From Pseudoips prasinana (Eukaryota > Arthropoda > Insecta > Lepidoptera > Nolidae), in assembly GCA_951640165.1 (NCBI GenBank), contig OX621237.1:17732001-17796000 (forward strand): a stretch of DNA of 64,000 nucleotides, in the 5' to 3' direction. Both the position numbers and the translations under genes were made by a program. A model generated the notes under the pieces. That model made no database searches. It worked only from the letters and a program-made list of their open reading frames with translations, and had not been told where the DNA came from. Positions 46,642-60,500 of this stretch are shown here, piece by piece (positions within the stretch are counted from its first letter, which is position 1; every line of letters begins with the position of its first letter).

Positions 46642-48109
46642 AAGTAAGAAAGAAATATTTTTTTTTAAACGTATACGGAAAAGCATAAAAAATTTGGTAT
46701 ACCTACATTAAAAAAAAAACATTTAAGTTTTCTCCGTACTGGTATAAAAATGGCCCTATCTCAGCTAGTACTACATTTACAAACAATGTTATTATAATGT
46801 AAGTAATGATTTTTAGCCATTACTGGCCTAAAAGTAAGTTCAGTTAAAGCACTAGTTAAGTTCTACTACTTTTCTCTACACATTCCGATGTTCGTTTTAA
46901 TTAGGTTTTGTTCGACAATCGACGTTAAAAGGAATAGAATATTGTCAGTGATAGACTTCCGTAATGGTAAATTAATCCATTCTTATCATAACTTTCTACG
47001 TTTAAAGTGATTCATACAATTTATTATCAATTGAAGAAATTGATTAAGAAAGAACAATGAACATACAGTTGGAAATTTAGGAAATAATGTATTTAGAAAG
47101 AAATAAATTGCTGGAAATCATAGTAATAAAAAAACAAATCAGCATTGAAATGAACTTTATCATTGAAATGTGGGTAGAACAAAGCTGATAGAAAGCAATA
47201 GCCTTCGTAAAGGAATTAGGAAGGAAAGTCGTAAATATTATCTGTTGTGTGTATCGAAGCGTGTAAGCTACGAACAATTCAAAGCTAGAGCGCCTACCCT
47301 GGATTAGAACAGAGTGCAGGTTCAATAACTGTTGTGCGATAAAATTATGATTTCCCTGTTGTTAGTTTAAACCTAAAATCTGATTTGTAAGAATATCTTT
47401 GTTGACAATTCTTTTATTATTATGCCCAGACTAAGCCAGTCAGGTATATATAAATATCCCCCTTCTAGCTCCATCATCAGATCAGTATGATTTAATACTA
47501 TTACATATTATACATATAATTTCAAAGTTATATGATAGTTTAAGTTGCATGGATTGCTAAAAGTGAAGCGAATAAAAATGGAGTTTATAAAGAATATAAG
47601 GTAGGCGCCTCATCAAACTATAAAAACCATTGATTTACTGTATGTGAACTATGTAATCAAATTCCAAGCATATCTAAGCAAAGACGAATTAATTGCATTT
47701 GGCAAAACTACTTTACTTTGTTCTTCAACATATTTTGGAAGACAAGTGTAATTAATTTACTTTCATTGCCAATTGAAATTGTAACTAACTTATAAGAAAG
47801 TTGTGAAACTCAATAGGAAAATAATAATGATGAATTCAAATTGGTAACGGCTGTTACCAATTGTTACAACCGTAGGTTGTCTAGCGGTAGTGTATTCAAA
47901 CGCAGATAATGAGATTCCTGAGAACAGGAAACATTTTGCAGGAAACATTTTACTATATATTAATTATGCATCGGTTACAAAGAATTATTCATACCATAAA
48001 ATTGGTCAATTGAGTAGACACTGAACCAATATATGTAATGAACAAACTCGCCAAAGTCGTGCATTGGTGTAGGCAATGGTAGACAATTAGCTGGGACAGC
48101 TTCACATGA

Positions 48110-48350
48110 ATAATTAGGCGGAATGGTGGACCCACTCGTCGCTGTTCAAAAGAATTATTTCGGCTAATGTTCGTCTCGACTGCTGGCGGGCAACGCCAGC
48201 AATTTGTCACAGCCCACAACGGTGGAGATGTTTATTCAAACGAGGAGATTTTATTGCAACGACATAAATCTTCCGGCCAAGGAGAGATGGAAGTGACGTG
48301 GTCTCTTAATAGCGGTACAATGTCCTTTTTCCGTCCGTTCTTATCACTCG
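48110..48350. promoter_or_regulatory. candidate intronic regulatory island
   Basis: This GC-rich stretch has the small palindrome TGCTGGCG-ggcaa-CGCCAGCA, TTTTATTGCAACGACATAAA and GGAAGTGACGTGGTC (CRE-like). No repeat landmarks. A 76-codon minus-strand frame and a 70-codon plus-strand frame overlap it, and neither resembles a known protein. Confidence 0.2.
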
Positions 48351-51300
48351 CCCTTTCATATTACGTTCGTATGTATTAATATTTGTAAGTCAGTAAGTAT
48401 ATTATATTAAGTAAAATAATTTATACTTAATGATTCAACGATTATTTCGAAATGGCCCTCATTTAGTATCTGCCATTAAATGAATGCCATTTTCAAATAA
48501 TCATATAAAAATAACGAGAGAGTTAGGATATTTATGCACAAAACAAACTGAAGGACTCCAGCAAAATTAGCTTAATAGGTAAGCTAATTATGCTAGTCAT
48601 TCTATTCGGTTTGTACTTTATATTCTACCTCTCTTGTAATCTCCGATTTGAGTACCGTTTCAAACAGGTATACTAAACTTATAAATTATGAACTCTAAGT
48701 ATATAATTAAAGCTTAATTGTAAAGCTTTTGCCGCAGTGCAAAGCGTAAAGGTAAACTCAAAACTGGGAAATCATTAATTTGATTTTAGAAATATATTTT
48801 TAAGTTTAGATTTACTTTGAGCATTGCAGAAATGCTTTTAAATGTTATAGTTAATAAGGTTTAGTCAATATGATATGATTTTTAAGATGGAACTGAATAC
48901 GAGTATATCAGTTGACCTTGTTTCACAAATTAAGCCGATGGATGGCATAACTACATCCTCCTTAAGCGTGTTAGCAAAGGAACTCAAAAAGTTCGTGTTT
49001 GTAAAGGGACCTAACCTCCTACTCTCACAAAGCCTTGAAAAGCAACATAAGACATCCATACCGGTTTCTTATAAGTGCAATGGCAGTTGTCATAATAGAT
49101 AGTATTAAGGCTAACAGAATCCTAACACTTAGCCTAAACGTTTTAGTTTCAGATTCTTAATGGGTTTTGAAGTCAGATGGACATCGCTATACTAATTTTG
49201 GTAGCTTGACACAAAAGTTAGATTGAGAGCCGACCTCCGTGGAAATTGGAAAAATTAACAAAAAAGAAGAAATTCATAAATAAACAAAGATATAATAATT
49301 TATACCTACGCAATCAAAATTGTTACTCATTAACATTCCTAAATGATAAATATTTTAAGTTTTCTCATGAAAATTTACAAATTATGTACGTGCTTTAGGT
49401 TTGGTTTGGTAGATCCTTAGATAGGCATACCGCAAACAATTGTCCAGACTTTACAACAACTACTATTAAAATCTCAAAACTTTTAGGCCGGTGAGCGGCA
49501 TAGTCCATATAAAATTAAAATACGAATTTGAAATACTTATTGTGACGTCAGTTAGGGTAGTAAGCGAGTTATTTATTCAGCTGACCGCCTGTAATCGTGT
49601 CGGATGTGCACGGCTGCTATACATGTCGTTATCATTTTGGGCATTAATCAAACTGTAACCGGCGATATGTTAAGTGCAGTATACTTTACATACCGCAAAC
49701 TTTGCTCGTAGAGAAATACTCAAATGGTGATCTTAGAAATATAAGCTAGCAAGATGCATACTAGCGCAACTAAACGATACTCGATACTAATGTAAAATTT
49801 CGAAAAAATGTACACAATATGTTGTTCTGTGAAATGTATTGTAAAACTTAAACTTTTTTGGTTATGTAAGTTAAACTATTTCTATGCTAGCCTTAACCTT
49901 TTATTCTTTACAAAAATAATGCTATCAGAATAATTACAACAGTCTACGTAACAATTTTCATAAACACTTCTCAAAAATAATTAATTTTATTAATCAAAAC
50001 TAAAAATAATTAATAAATTCATCCTGATGCTATCGTTTGATAAGTCCGGGTTTATAATATGTTATCTTAGTAGTTTGTTACCAGCATTATCGTATGAGGG
50101 AATCAGGAGATTGAACTAAAACATTTAATGGCTATAATTATGATCATTCTACTTGTAAGAGTAGGTAAATAAATTCCTGTGACAATAGTCTGCCAATTTG
50201 AAAACTAATGAACACAGAAAGTTTTGTGTATTTCTATTCGACAAAGAATTCCAATAACTCAAGCTGGCTTGTAATCCAAGAGTATCCGAATCTGAATGAG
50301 TTTCGGACGCACCAAAGGCCCTTAAATCTTGGGTCCGGAATTAATCTACTGTTCCGTAAGGCTAATTACAGAGTTAATGATTCTGAGGTTTCACCATCTC
50401 AATAATAAATACATATAATGCTAAGGCAGTAACGATGAAGCTGATAAAGCTTCACACAAAGCCACACAGGTGTACAAATTTATCGGTAGGATTAAACGAG
50501 AGCAAAGGTTATCAAAATGGTACGTTGTATCGGCGTAGAAAGTTTGTGTTCTAAAGTAAACAATACTTACGCGATTATTGTTTTCTTATCAACCTTAACT
50601 TTCTACATTATTAAAATGTTGGTTTACGGTCAAGTTTATATTATGCCGAGCGCAAGTTGAATTGTAACAACAAACACATTTTTAGATTTACACCTAACAC
50701 ACTTGCTGAGATTAGAGGGAGAAATGAAATGACTTGGTAATTCGTATTTCTTTTGTATTTTTATAATCGTATTCTGCGAGAGCACTCAACATTTACTCAT
50801 ATACCCTAAGAGGATTATTGTCACCCCAAGCTGAAATAAACGTAAGACCCCTTTAATGACGTATTTGTCTTTAGAGCGATGTTCAAGGTAATCCAGATTA
50901 CACATTACTAACCTTTCTAACACGACATTTCAAATCGTTAGGATAAATCGCTTCATGAGCCTTTCTTATTCACCACGCGTGCTATACGTGCTATACCAGG
51001 AAAATATACAAAAATAGTCAATATCTAGGTTTCAATTTCTTATTTTTCCGCCCAAAATTCTTTCCGTTCAGCATGTTGTTAAAAAAATTAGGCATTTCTC
51101 CTTAACTTGTACAAAAGTTTTATCTACAAAATCAAAGCATAATCGGAATGGATATATGTATAGCATCAAACCATAAAACCGACAGCAAAACTTAAAAGTC
51201 GGGTAGAAAAATGAGGAAAACGTGTTTATTGGAAATGGCACCTAGTAATATCTCTTAAATATCCAAGAGGAAATGATATTGCATGTAGATGATGTATATT

Positions 51301-54225
51301 TTTGCCAGGATTTCCATGGCTATAGCCAAAGTATTAAAAATATAGTGTTATAATAGGCATGCGTAGACATTATCTTCGTAACGCCGTTAAATAATATAAT
51401 TATTATACATTTGCATTGCATTTTGAAGACATTTTCCTTGTTCCAGTTTAAACAACCAACTGTACTCATAATTTTATCTCCTAGTTTAATTGTATCAAAT
51501 TGCATTGAATAATACACACACACCAACAAACTTGGCGTTGTGATTAAATTCTGAACAAGATGAACTAAAAGTGAATTATGTGGAAAACACTGAAAGATCT
51601 TTTTACCACGAAGTTTTTTGGTAGTTCGTCATCAGAATGTTTCTCGCTATTTTTGTAGCTGCCACTGAGATTAATGGCCTTAGCTATGAAACCTAGGAAA
51701 AACATAGTGACGCGAAAAGTTTACATATAACCTATATGTAACTTATACAGAATGAACCGGAAGTGTTGGTACTAATTTTAACAAGGTTCATTTTATTGAT
51801 TGAAATTTTAAGTATACTTTATATTTCAAGTTTGTGCAAAGGCCTTGCCTTTATTGTTGCTTCCAAATTCATCTCAGGGTTTCTTATTGATATCAGTTTT
51901 TTACCACAAACGTGTATTAATTATAGCACCATCTCCTTGATTTACTCCTTCCATGGTGACTGTTAGGTATCGCTAATCCAGTTCGTTAGAATACGAGCCA
52001 TACAGTTGCATCGAGATACATGACAATGATTTATCTCAAAAAAAACATATGTATACAAAATGTGTGCTAATACAAAGTGTCATTATTACATTGTAGACAA
52101 ATTGTTTGAGTGGTAAAGGCGTACAATAACAGACAAGCCGCTAATTGCTTTATGGGGTCTCTTTTATAATAATCATCATCTGTTGAAATTGTTGGCATAA
52201 AAAGGAGCTTTTCTTCAAAACCACTTTTTATAAAATAAAATCTAATACATTAATTAATAAGTAGCAAAGTCACGGTAGTACTTAGGTATGTATAGCCGTA
52301 TGTAAATCAGAGCACATAAACATAATATTTATTTCAGAATAACGCCCACACAGGGTATACACGTTTGAATAGCAGGGCACGAAAACAATGAAACGACTTC
52401 GCTGTAAGCCGATTACGTAAAACAAGGAACGAATAATATAGTATTTCTTATAATAACTCCTTATGTTAGCAGAATATTACTGTTATAATAAACATGATGT
52501 TAAAACCTTGTTTGTTTTGGTGCCAATAATATTCATTACAGCGATGTACATTTTATCATAGGATCATGTCAAAGGGGCGCTTAAGTTCTGCTTCAATGGA
52601 TAACGCATGAGCAAACACACCGGGAACGTGGACAAAGCGGTGAAAAAAAAATATCACGTACACAATGAGTGACGAAGAAGAATGTTCTTACATAAAAACA
52701 TTTCCACCGTGTTTCAAAAGATACTTGTAAAAATGTTTAACTGGATTTGTGAAAAATGTTTTCTAAAAAATGACTAGCTTTTTACGGTGGAGTGAATGTT
52801 ATCCATTATAAAAAGCTGTTTTGATGAAAATACGAAATCAATATTGCGTCGTTGGAATAATGCCTGCTTGTTTGTATTTGAAGTATCTTTTTCTATAGGT
52901 TTGTTGTATAGCTTATAGAATTGTTTAATAATTATATATACATATCGATTATTTGATACCGAAGAATCTATAAAATGGAATAGGTGGCTCTATATAAATA
53001 TTTAAAATTATGTTTATTTTTTTATGAAATAACTTATAGCACTGAGTATTAAGTCAAAAGCGAAACATTTTTAAGCAGTACACGAATGAATAATTAAAAA
53101 TGAATAGAAATTAAACAATCTAGGAGGAGCTATAAAATTTCGCTTCAGCATACCATTTTAAGATATTAGGCTTTTATACGAAAAATACCTGGAAATTGGG
53201 AAAATAAGTTTTTATTTTAATTATTCTATTTTCTCCCATTTTCAATCCACGTAAGTCGTAATCCTTGAAAAAATCCTAAGGGCTCTGACTGGTAATAGAA
53301 ACTTGACCTTGGCATAACCTGACTTTTTTATAAGAGAGTTTATTTACTTTGATTTATATTTGTTGCCTAAGATTAGTTGAATTGCTCGCGGAAGCACTTA
53401 ACTTGGGCAAAAGGGACCGAAACACGAATCGAGATTTAGGATAGTGCTACCTCTCCCAGAACACAAACTTCTGCCAACTGATATGCGATACTAAAGGAGT
53501 CTATTATATATATATGTCAGTCCCTCCTGCCCTATTGTGTATTATATGCATATATTTTATTTGAATAACATTTAGAATTCTAAGCGGTCAGTATTATTTA
53601 ATGTTTGACTTCTCATAATTCTGTTATTGAATTTATATGATACATGTTACAACACTACTGTTGATTTGATAACCCCCACAGCAGAACCCGAGATTTGATC
53701 CCGGAACTGCATTATTTGTGGTTGAACACACTACCGCCACCCTATTGTATTTACACTATAATTCAACAATAACAATACAAATAAAATAACAACTGATAGT
53801 TAACTTCGACAATACGATTTATATCAAATAACGGACTCATGCGTAAATTCGTTCGTTTTGTCATAAATATCAATAGTCACCTATCCATACAGGGTTATAG
53901 GTAATTAGCATTCAGCATAAAAAATCTCTTTTCAGAATTGTCATTAGATCACCACAATCATAAAAACAGAAAAAAAATATTGGAACAATAAATACTTTTA
54001 TTCTTGAAGTTGTCGATACCAACTTAGCTAAACGAAGCTTTTGTTTCTATATAAGTTTATATATAACTTATTTTTTTAATTAAATATCACTTTTATCTTG
54101 ATCTAATAAGGATTGTGAACAACTAATCTAAACCGCGATGCAAATTTTATGTTGTGCCTGTGGCTGGCACAAGTAGCTACATTGCTACTTATCTATCACG
54201 CGTGTAGCTATGTAGCGCAGATCAA
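48351..54225. other. Long intronic spacer, no gene or mobile element recognised
   Basis: AT-rich throughout. Frames of 65-75 codons near 48875 and 50208 have no detectable family signature. A tRNA-like word at about 53685-53710 (GAGATTTGATCCCGG) may be an old minus-strand SINE head. Confidence 0.45.
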
Positions 54226-56481
54226 TCTATATAAATAAAAAGAGAAGTCCTGACTGACTGACTGACTCATCAACGCCCAGCCCAAACCCTTGGCCCTAGA
54301 AAGCTGAAATTTTGCACAGATGTTTTCTTTATAATGTAGACAAGGAATAAGGAAGGATTTTTCGAAATTCAACCCCTAAGGGGGTAAAACGGGGGTGCGA
54401 AGTTAGTATGAAACTTTGCCGTTTTTGAAGTTATAGGCATGAAAGTTGGTATTTAGCCTTGCAGTTAAAAATAAAAAATATATGTTTCAGGATTTTTGGA
54501 AATTTCACCCCCAAGGGCAAAAAATAGGGGATGTAAGTTTGTACGAAAAAGTCCCAATTTTTAAGTTAAACGCATGAAAATTAGAATTTGGCTTTTTAGT
54601 TAAAAATAAAAAATATATATTACAGAATTTTTGAAAATTCCACCCCGAAGGTCATAAAATAGGGGATGTAAGTTTGTATGAAAAATGCGATGTTTTTGAA
54701 GTTAAACGCATGAAAATGAGTATTTGGCCTTTCTGTTAAAAATATATAGCATTAGTTCAGGATTTTTGGAAATTACACCCCCAAGGGCGGAAAATAGGGG
54801 AAATAATTTTATACTGCCTGACTGACATATCAACGCACAGTCTAAACGGCTGCAGCTAGGACTTGAATTTTGACAGTAGTTACCTTTTATGACGTAGGCA
54901 TCCACTGAAGAAGGGTTTTTAAAATACCACCCCTAAGGGACTAAAATAAGGGATGAAATATTTTATGAAAGTGCTTAATTTTGATGTAAAAGGCTTTAGT
55001 ATATAGACTTGCAGTTAAAAATTAGAATATATATTTCAGGATTTTTGAAAATTCCACCCCTTAGCGCGTAAAATTGGGGATGTAAGTTTATAAGAAAAAA
55101 GTGCCAACAAGTTTTAAGTTAAACGCATGAAAATTGGTATTTAGCATTACAGTTAAAAATTAAAAGTATGTGTTTCAGGATTTCCGAGAATTCTACCACG
55201 TAGGGTGACAAATAGGGGATGTTTGTATGAAAAATGTGACATTTTTTAAGGTAAACTCATGTAAATTGGTATTTGACCTTTCATTTAAAAATATGTGTTT
55301 CAGGATTTTTGGGAATTCCAGCCCTTTAGAGTGACAAATAGGGGATGGAAGTTTGTATGAAAAATGTGACATTTTTTAAGGTAAACGCATGAAAATTGGT
55401 ATTTCGCCATTCATTTAAACATTATATCAGGACTTTTGGAAATTCCACCCCTAAAGACGACAAAAATAGGGATGTAAGTTTGTATGAAAAACTGTTTTTT
55501 TTTTTGGAGTTAAAAGCATGTAAATTGATATTTCAGTTAAAAATAAAGCAATCAAGGGAATAATTTGTTGTTAAAAAAGGTAATCCATAACTGATTCAAT
55601 AGGTTAACACCAAAAATGTACGCCAACTTAAATTATAGAGAAATTCGTTTCTTATTGCTTAAAATGTTGTGTTTGTTGTCGTCTAAGTGAAGATTTAGCG
55701 TTTTATAAGATTTGTAACTTCTTTTTTTTGGTATTTTTCATAACATATTAAAAAACCTCAATTTAATAAAATTGGGATTAAAAAGTCATTGACCCAAAAA
55801 TCGAGTAAGCGTAGTATAAATTGTTCGTGTCGAGATGATCGCACCCAAAAAATATCATCTTAATTTTACTGATCTACAAGTTCACAATTTTGTAACTCGA
55901 TGGGTTTTATATCGTTTCAGATCGCAGAACTCATTTGACATATCGGTTAAAATAAATAAATGCTTGAAGTAAAAGGTAGTCCAAAACTGAATCAAAAGAT
56001 GATCGCCTAAATCTCACCCAAAATATATGCCCACATCTTAATTTTACCGCTTTACAAGGTTATATTTTTGTTAGTAGATGGTGTAATCATCGTTTTAGAT
56101 CGCGCTATGGTTTCGTTCACAAAATGTGATATTAGACCTATCAATGCCGTGGTCGCAACCTAAGCTAATGGGAGTTACCTTGGTGATTAATGCATCGTTG
56201 ATTATTATATTACTTTATTTGACTTACTGACTTTACTTAAGGACAATTGATATGTATTCTTTGATATTTTTGGGGTTTATGATATCGGGTCTTTTTTTAA
56301 AATAACAGTAGCAAAGTAGTCTTTAGTTTATTTCTTAACTAGGTTATTTATAGGTTAGGTTTTCCTTAATTTATATTGCTTATTTCTTTTAAAAGTTTTT
56401 TTTTTAGATTAAGCTAGAAGTAAGTAGTTACATTGGTAATCATTCAAAATTGTCGCGGACGAAGTCGCGGGCACCAGCTAG
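54226..56481 (+). mobile_element. Non-autonomous Helitron, 2256 bp
   Basis: It starts TCTATATAAATAAAAAGAGA right after an A. It ends GTCGCGGACGAAGTCGCGGG / CACCAGCTAG followed by T, so it has the TC...CTAG ends, A|T insertion site and GC-rich hairpin-like end expected of a Helitron. There is no Rep/helicase gene. The 5' part carries CTGACTGACTGACTCATC. The left half is filled by a tandem array (listed separately) and the right half (55560-56440) is AT-rich single-copy sequence. Confidence 0.88.
54353..55560 (+). repeat. Tandem array inside the Helitron (about nine units)
   Basis: Units begin with variants of CAGGATTTTTGGAAATTCCA then CCCC..AAGGG, AATAGGGGATGTAAGTTTG, TATGAAAAA and CGCATGAAAATTGGTATTT. 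Starts are near 54353, 54489, 54613, 54759, 54913, 55037, 55167, 55302 and 55427, spacing 124-154 bp. At 54814-54905 a copy of the element's own 5' segment (CTGACTGACATATCAACGCA) is embedded, so part of the array was duplicated together with the 5' end. Confidence 0.88.
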
Positions 56482-56528
56482 TCTACAATATAATAGGAGA
56501 CGCTTCAAATTGTATATACGAAGTTACG

Positions 56529-56552
56529 TATATATATATATATATATATATA
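56529..56552. repeat. TA microsatellite
   Basis: About twelve uninterrupted TA units directly after the Helitron's flanking sequence. Confidence 0.95.
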
Positions 56553-56599
56553 GCTCATGGACAGCTTTCAATGAAGATGAGGCGAGTTCCATGATATTT

Positions 56600-56840
56600 G
56601 AAGTTATACTTCTTTTGGCGCGATGGAGAAAAATGATGAGAGTGAATTTTTACATTGCGCGCGCACACCGACACCAAAAAATTTTACAGCATGAAGTTAG
56701 TTCTAGGTGGTATGAGAGTGAATTTTTACGATGCGCGCGCATTTCGTAAAAATAACAGCATGACGTTAGTTCTAGGTGGTATGAAAATTGATAACTATGT
56801 TCAAGTTGTATATTAAGAAGTATAACTTCTAACGCGTGTA
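56600..56840 (+). repeat. Short tandem duplication with GCGCGCGC core
   Basis: Two units of about 75 bp: GAGAGTGAATTTTTACATTG then CGCGCGCAC...CAGCATGAAGTTAGTTCTAG, and GAGAGTGAATTTTTACGATG then CGCGCGCAT...CAGCATGACGTTAGTTCTAG. Near-palindromic GAAGTTATACTTC (56599) and GAAGTATAACTTC (about 56816) flank them. It looks like a fragment of a lepidopteran interspersed repeat. Confidence 0.6.
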
Positions 56841-57141
56841 CATAAGTACACACAAGTTTTTTTTTTATTCACCCAAAAAGTGCGCACGCGCCCATTGTAA
56901 TATAATAGTACTAATTATAATAGTAGTAATTATATCTCAATGCACGCGCCTCAAGAAGTTTTGACGCAAAAATATCCAGCAACCGAGAGGAAACATGTAA
57001 CAGCACAAAAAATATCGTAAGGAATTGTTATTATCTGATCCAAATACAGATCTAATTACATTATAGCAATGTATTTTTCTACCTATACATCATTGATATT
57101 GCAGTAAATATTCTAAGTCCGAAATTATTGAGACCTTTTTA

Positions 57142-57409
57142 TCTATATATATAAAAATCAATGCCACTTTTCGTTGTAATGTTATAACTCAATAACGCCT
57201 TTACCGAATAATTTGGTCTTGAATTATTCGTGGAAGTCCAGGGAAGGTTTGTACATATCGAAAATTTAAAAAAAGTCTTGAAAAAGTCTAAAATCAACAT
57301 CTTTTAGCAATTTAAAATATTTTTTTGTTTGAATAGATGAACTTAATAATCATTTTTTTTATTACTATGCCTTATACGTAGCGAAGCACGTGCCGCGCCG
57401 GGCCGCTAG
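57142..57409 (+). mobile_element. Short non-autonomous Helitron, 268 bp
   Basis: It begins TCTATATATATAAAAATCAA after A and ends GCCGCGCCGGGCCGCTAG before T. The body has TGCCACTTTTCGTTGTAATG and TACGTAGCGAAGCACGTG, shared with 43292-43505. It has complete ends and no coding capacity. Confidence 0.9.
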
Positions 57410-58282
57410 TATAATATATACTTAACGCGATACGTAGCACGTAGTAGGCTACACGTTGTAACTACGCAGCTTACTAGATGTAGCTAGAATATTCGTAGTA
57501 TTGTAGATACATTTTAGAAATATCTACACACCTTTTAGGTATTTTGATCAACACAAATGACCATAATAATTATACAAATAACAATTGGAACCAGATCAAA
57601 TATTTTAATTAAATTCCAGCGATTTTTTCCACATCAAGGAATTTATAAAAAGAAATCCTTTTGAAACTAAAATAAGAATATTTTCCGCTAATCGTTATTA
57701 CAAATATGTTTCAACAGCCTAGTGAACAAAACTAATTATGTCAAAAGAATATTTTATTACTGTACAAAAGAAAATTAAATGTTTTGTATTAAATATCGTA
57801 GTATAAACGATGAATTAACAATTATAGTTCGGAAAACCAATAATTTTACGCGATCAGAACGACATTTTACACGGAAGAAATATACAAGGCGTAAAAATAA
57901 AGTACCTACGTAAGTTGGGACAGTTTGACGGCAAATGCTGGCAAACCCAAGCGCAGCCGCTTGCTAGTTGTTAATGAGTGCCACCACGCCCAAAGTAGTT
58001 TCGTAACATACCAAGTACTTTTTGTAGGAAAACGGAGTAGATACAATAAAATATTTCCTTATTATCAACGGAGAAAAAAGGACCTTAAGAACTTTAAAGG
58101 AAATACCAAGATTTTGTGGTCGGAAAATGGATTTAAGCCGATATTGACTGCTTTATGATAATGAAGTTTAAAATCCATTAAACGTCTTACTATGTAGTGC
58201 TTTGAAGAAAATTTGGTACATGTTATCGAATTTAGAACTTCTTTCTTTTCCAATTTGGTAAATACAGCAAAAATATAACACC

Positions 58283-58360
58283 TTCGGTGGCTGAATGGTG
58301 TAAGCCACCACCACGGTCGGATAAATTAATTTTGTTTAGCGCGTTCGATGCTCTTCCGCG
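58283..58360 (+). repeat. tRNA-like SINE head fragment
   Basis: GTGGCTGAATGGTGTAAGCC (A-box-like) and GCGCGTTCGATGCTCTTCC (B-box-like) are spaced as in a tRNA. They are separated by CACCACCACGGTCGG, which does not form a cloverleaf. Probably a SINE head of another family. Confidence 0.4.
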
Positions 58361-58484
58361 ACTAATATTTCTGTTTTAGTATATCATTAGGTTTTAGCTC
58401 TCCAATAATGAAATTATGGAGTTTGTACGTGAAACTCAAGTGACTATAGCGGAGCACTAATAGAACCGTGGAAAAGGCAAGATA

Positions 58485-58737
58485 GGTTACCCGTTGGCGT
58501 GGTTGGCAAATGCTTGCTTTTCATGCCGGTCGTGGGTTCGATTCCCACCCAGGACAGATATTTGTGTGCATGAACATGTCTGTTTGTCCTGAGTCATTGT
58601 GTAATTTTCTATATAAGTATGTATTTAGAAAAGAAAAAGTAGAATATGTAGTTTATCAGTTACCTGGGTTCCATAGTACAAGCTTTACTTAGTTTGGAAT
58701 CAGATGGCCGTGTGTGTAAATAATGTCCCAGGTCATT
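58485..58737 (+). mobile_element. tRNA-related SINE (family S1), plus-strand copy, well preserved
   Basis: The head is GGTTACCCGTTGGCGTGGTT, the B box GTGGGTTCGATTCCCACCC is intact, and the body has CAGGACAGATATTTGTGTGC, CATGAACATGTCTGTTTGTC and CAGATGGCCGTGTGTG, ending AATAATGTCCCAGGTCATT. The best reference copy of the family here. Confidence 0.9.
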
Positions 58738-59957
58738 GTAGACGCCTTAATTAAATCCAGTATAGTTGATGATAGAGGCAAATACTACCTAGTAATACTA
58801 CTACTTGTGCTTACAAATTTGTTTTGTTGCGTTGAGTGAAGAAGATATATGAGAGCAAAATACTTTCAGAATGTGCATTTACTTGAATATGTGCGGTATT
58901 TTAAAATTTATTACGTCAAGACTAAGATATTCCTTGCCTTTATCCCATTCATACTGGGATTGGCTCACGATCTAAACTCTAACTTCCTGAATAACAGTGA
59001 CCTAATCTCAAAACGTATAGAAACGTCTCGTCGAAGTCTCTGACCAATATAGATATTCACAATGAACCAGTACCAGTGGTTAAATTACTGACACAAAGGT
59101 CAGTATATCAACGTACCCAACTCCAAAACAATTATTGTTCTTACCCAAAGATTTTTCCGCTATTCGGAATACGTATTCGACTTTTATTTAAAAAATAACA
59201 TGTCATATAAGATGACAATTAAGTTGAACCTGTGTTGAAGTTATTCCGCAGCTGAATCATAACATAATTTGTCAAATGTCACACGTACACACCTCGCGGC
59301 GGGATTATGGTCATGTTTCAGGCTTATATTGATGGTATCGGTACTACAAAATTGCTTTTATATAATGTAGATAATAGAATTTATCCACCTTTACCGCGTC
59401 GTTTAGAACTTAATTGTATTTAGACATAATAAGTACCTGTTGACATGTATTTTAATTAGGTACTTATCGTTAGTACAACATTAATTTGATATCTACACAA
59501 CTCTTAAAATTTTTATTTCAAAAAAATATAGCGTCCCATCTTAACTTGCAAATGTCACTTTGCGCCAGAGATGAGAAACTTTGGAATTTTTAAATATTCA
59601 TACGTAATTTAAATATAAATAACAGCCTTATGTAGATTTGTTGGTTACTCTGAAACACGGTACTTTTTGCGTTTTATATCCTGGATGTAATAACAGCAGT
59701 ATATAGTGATTTAGATGGTACAATTTCATATAATGAAATATGCTTAAGTTCAGTTACAGTTTCCATTTCAACGGAGACTAGCCAATATAGGCATACATAC
59801 GTTCGTGTATAGGTTTACTCTCAATCCAATTAAACGCCAATGAAGTACGACTGGTTTGATATGAGATGCAAGACTGATCGATTTACGTTTTCTAATATCG
59901 CTAACTTCCTCATTTCGTTCTGCTATGTTCCTTGTAAAAAAAATATTATAATACTAA

Positions 59958-60200
59958 AGTGTTCATAGCCAGCATTCCCTGGTCTGTTTATTATCGACCT
60001 GGCTTAAAGACATTGGCACGCAGGCAATCTACATATGGGTGGCCATGTTTAGTGGTGTAATTGTTCAGCGTGTCCGTGTTTCGGGGGGCACATTATGCTG
60101 TGTCGTACCAGGTTGTTTTCACTAGAGAACAGTCGTTAAGTTACATATGTCAGAGGTCTACTGGGTGGGTTGAATAACTCTGACATCACTTTGCCACTAT
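59958..60200 (+). mobile_element. 5S rRNA-derived SINE, copy 3
   Basis: The head is damaged (GTGTTCATAGCCAGCATTCC, ACATATGGGTGGCCATG as the box C region). The body is clear: GGGGGCACATTATGCTGTGT, GAACAGTCGTTAAGTTAC, GTCAGAGGTCTACTGGGTGG and GAATAACTCTGACATCAC. Confidence 0.7.
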
Positions 60201-60344
60201 GACACTGTACTAAGTCTGTAGATATACTCGTAGATCATTTTAAGAAGGTAGACCCACAGTTGCGTGTATACAAATTTTATAATTAGTGAAAATGGCTGTT
60301 CATTCCAGTTTGTATCAGTATAACGTACAATGTTGTTAGCAAAC

Positions 60345-60500
60345 AAGGGGAGGACCGAGAGGGTGCTGATGTGTCCAGCTTCGGTCATTTACGTCACTGC
60401 GAATTAGCGAGACAATCGTTCAACGTGGTCAAGCGTCCTATCGACGCAAATGGAGGACTCCACTCGAGATAAGTGATCCTCAGGCTAAAGTTGGCCCAAA
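60345..60500. promoter_or_regulatory. candidate intronic regulatory island
   Basis: It holds an exact CRE-type TTACGTCA at 60389-60396, a forkhead-like AGCAAACAA, GAATTAGCG and CACTCGAGATAAGTG, in a stretch free of repeat landmarks. Weak candidate. Confidence 0.25.

Noticed and set aside
48875..49102. 75-aa plus-strand ORF with fairly normal codon use
   Set aside because: Considered as a possible exon or retroelement relic, but no motif was recognised and the opposite strand is also open. Left uncalled.
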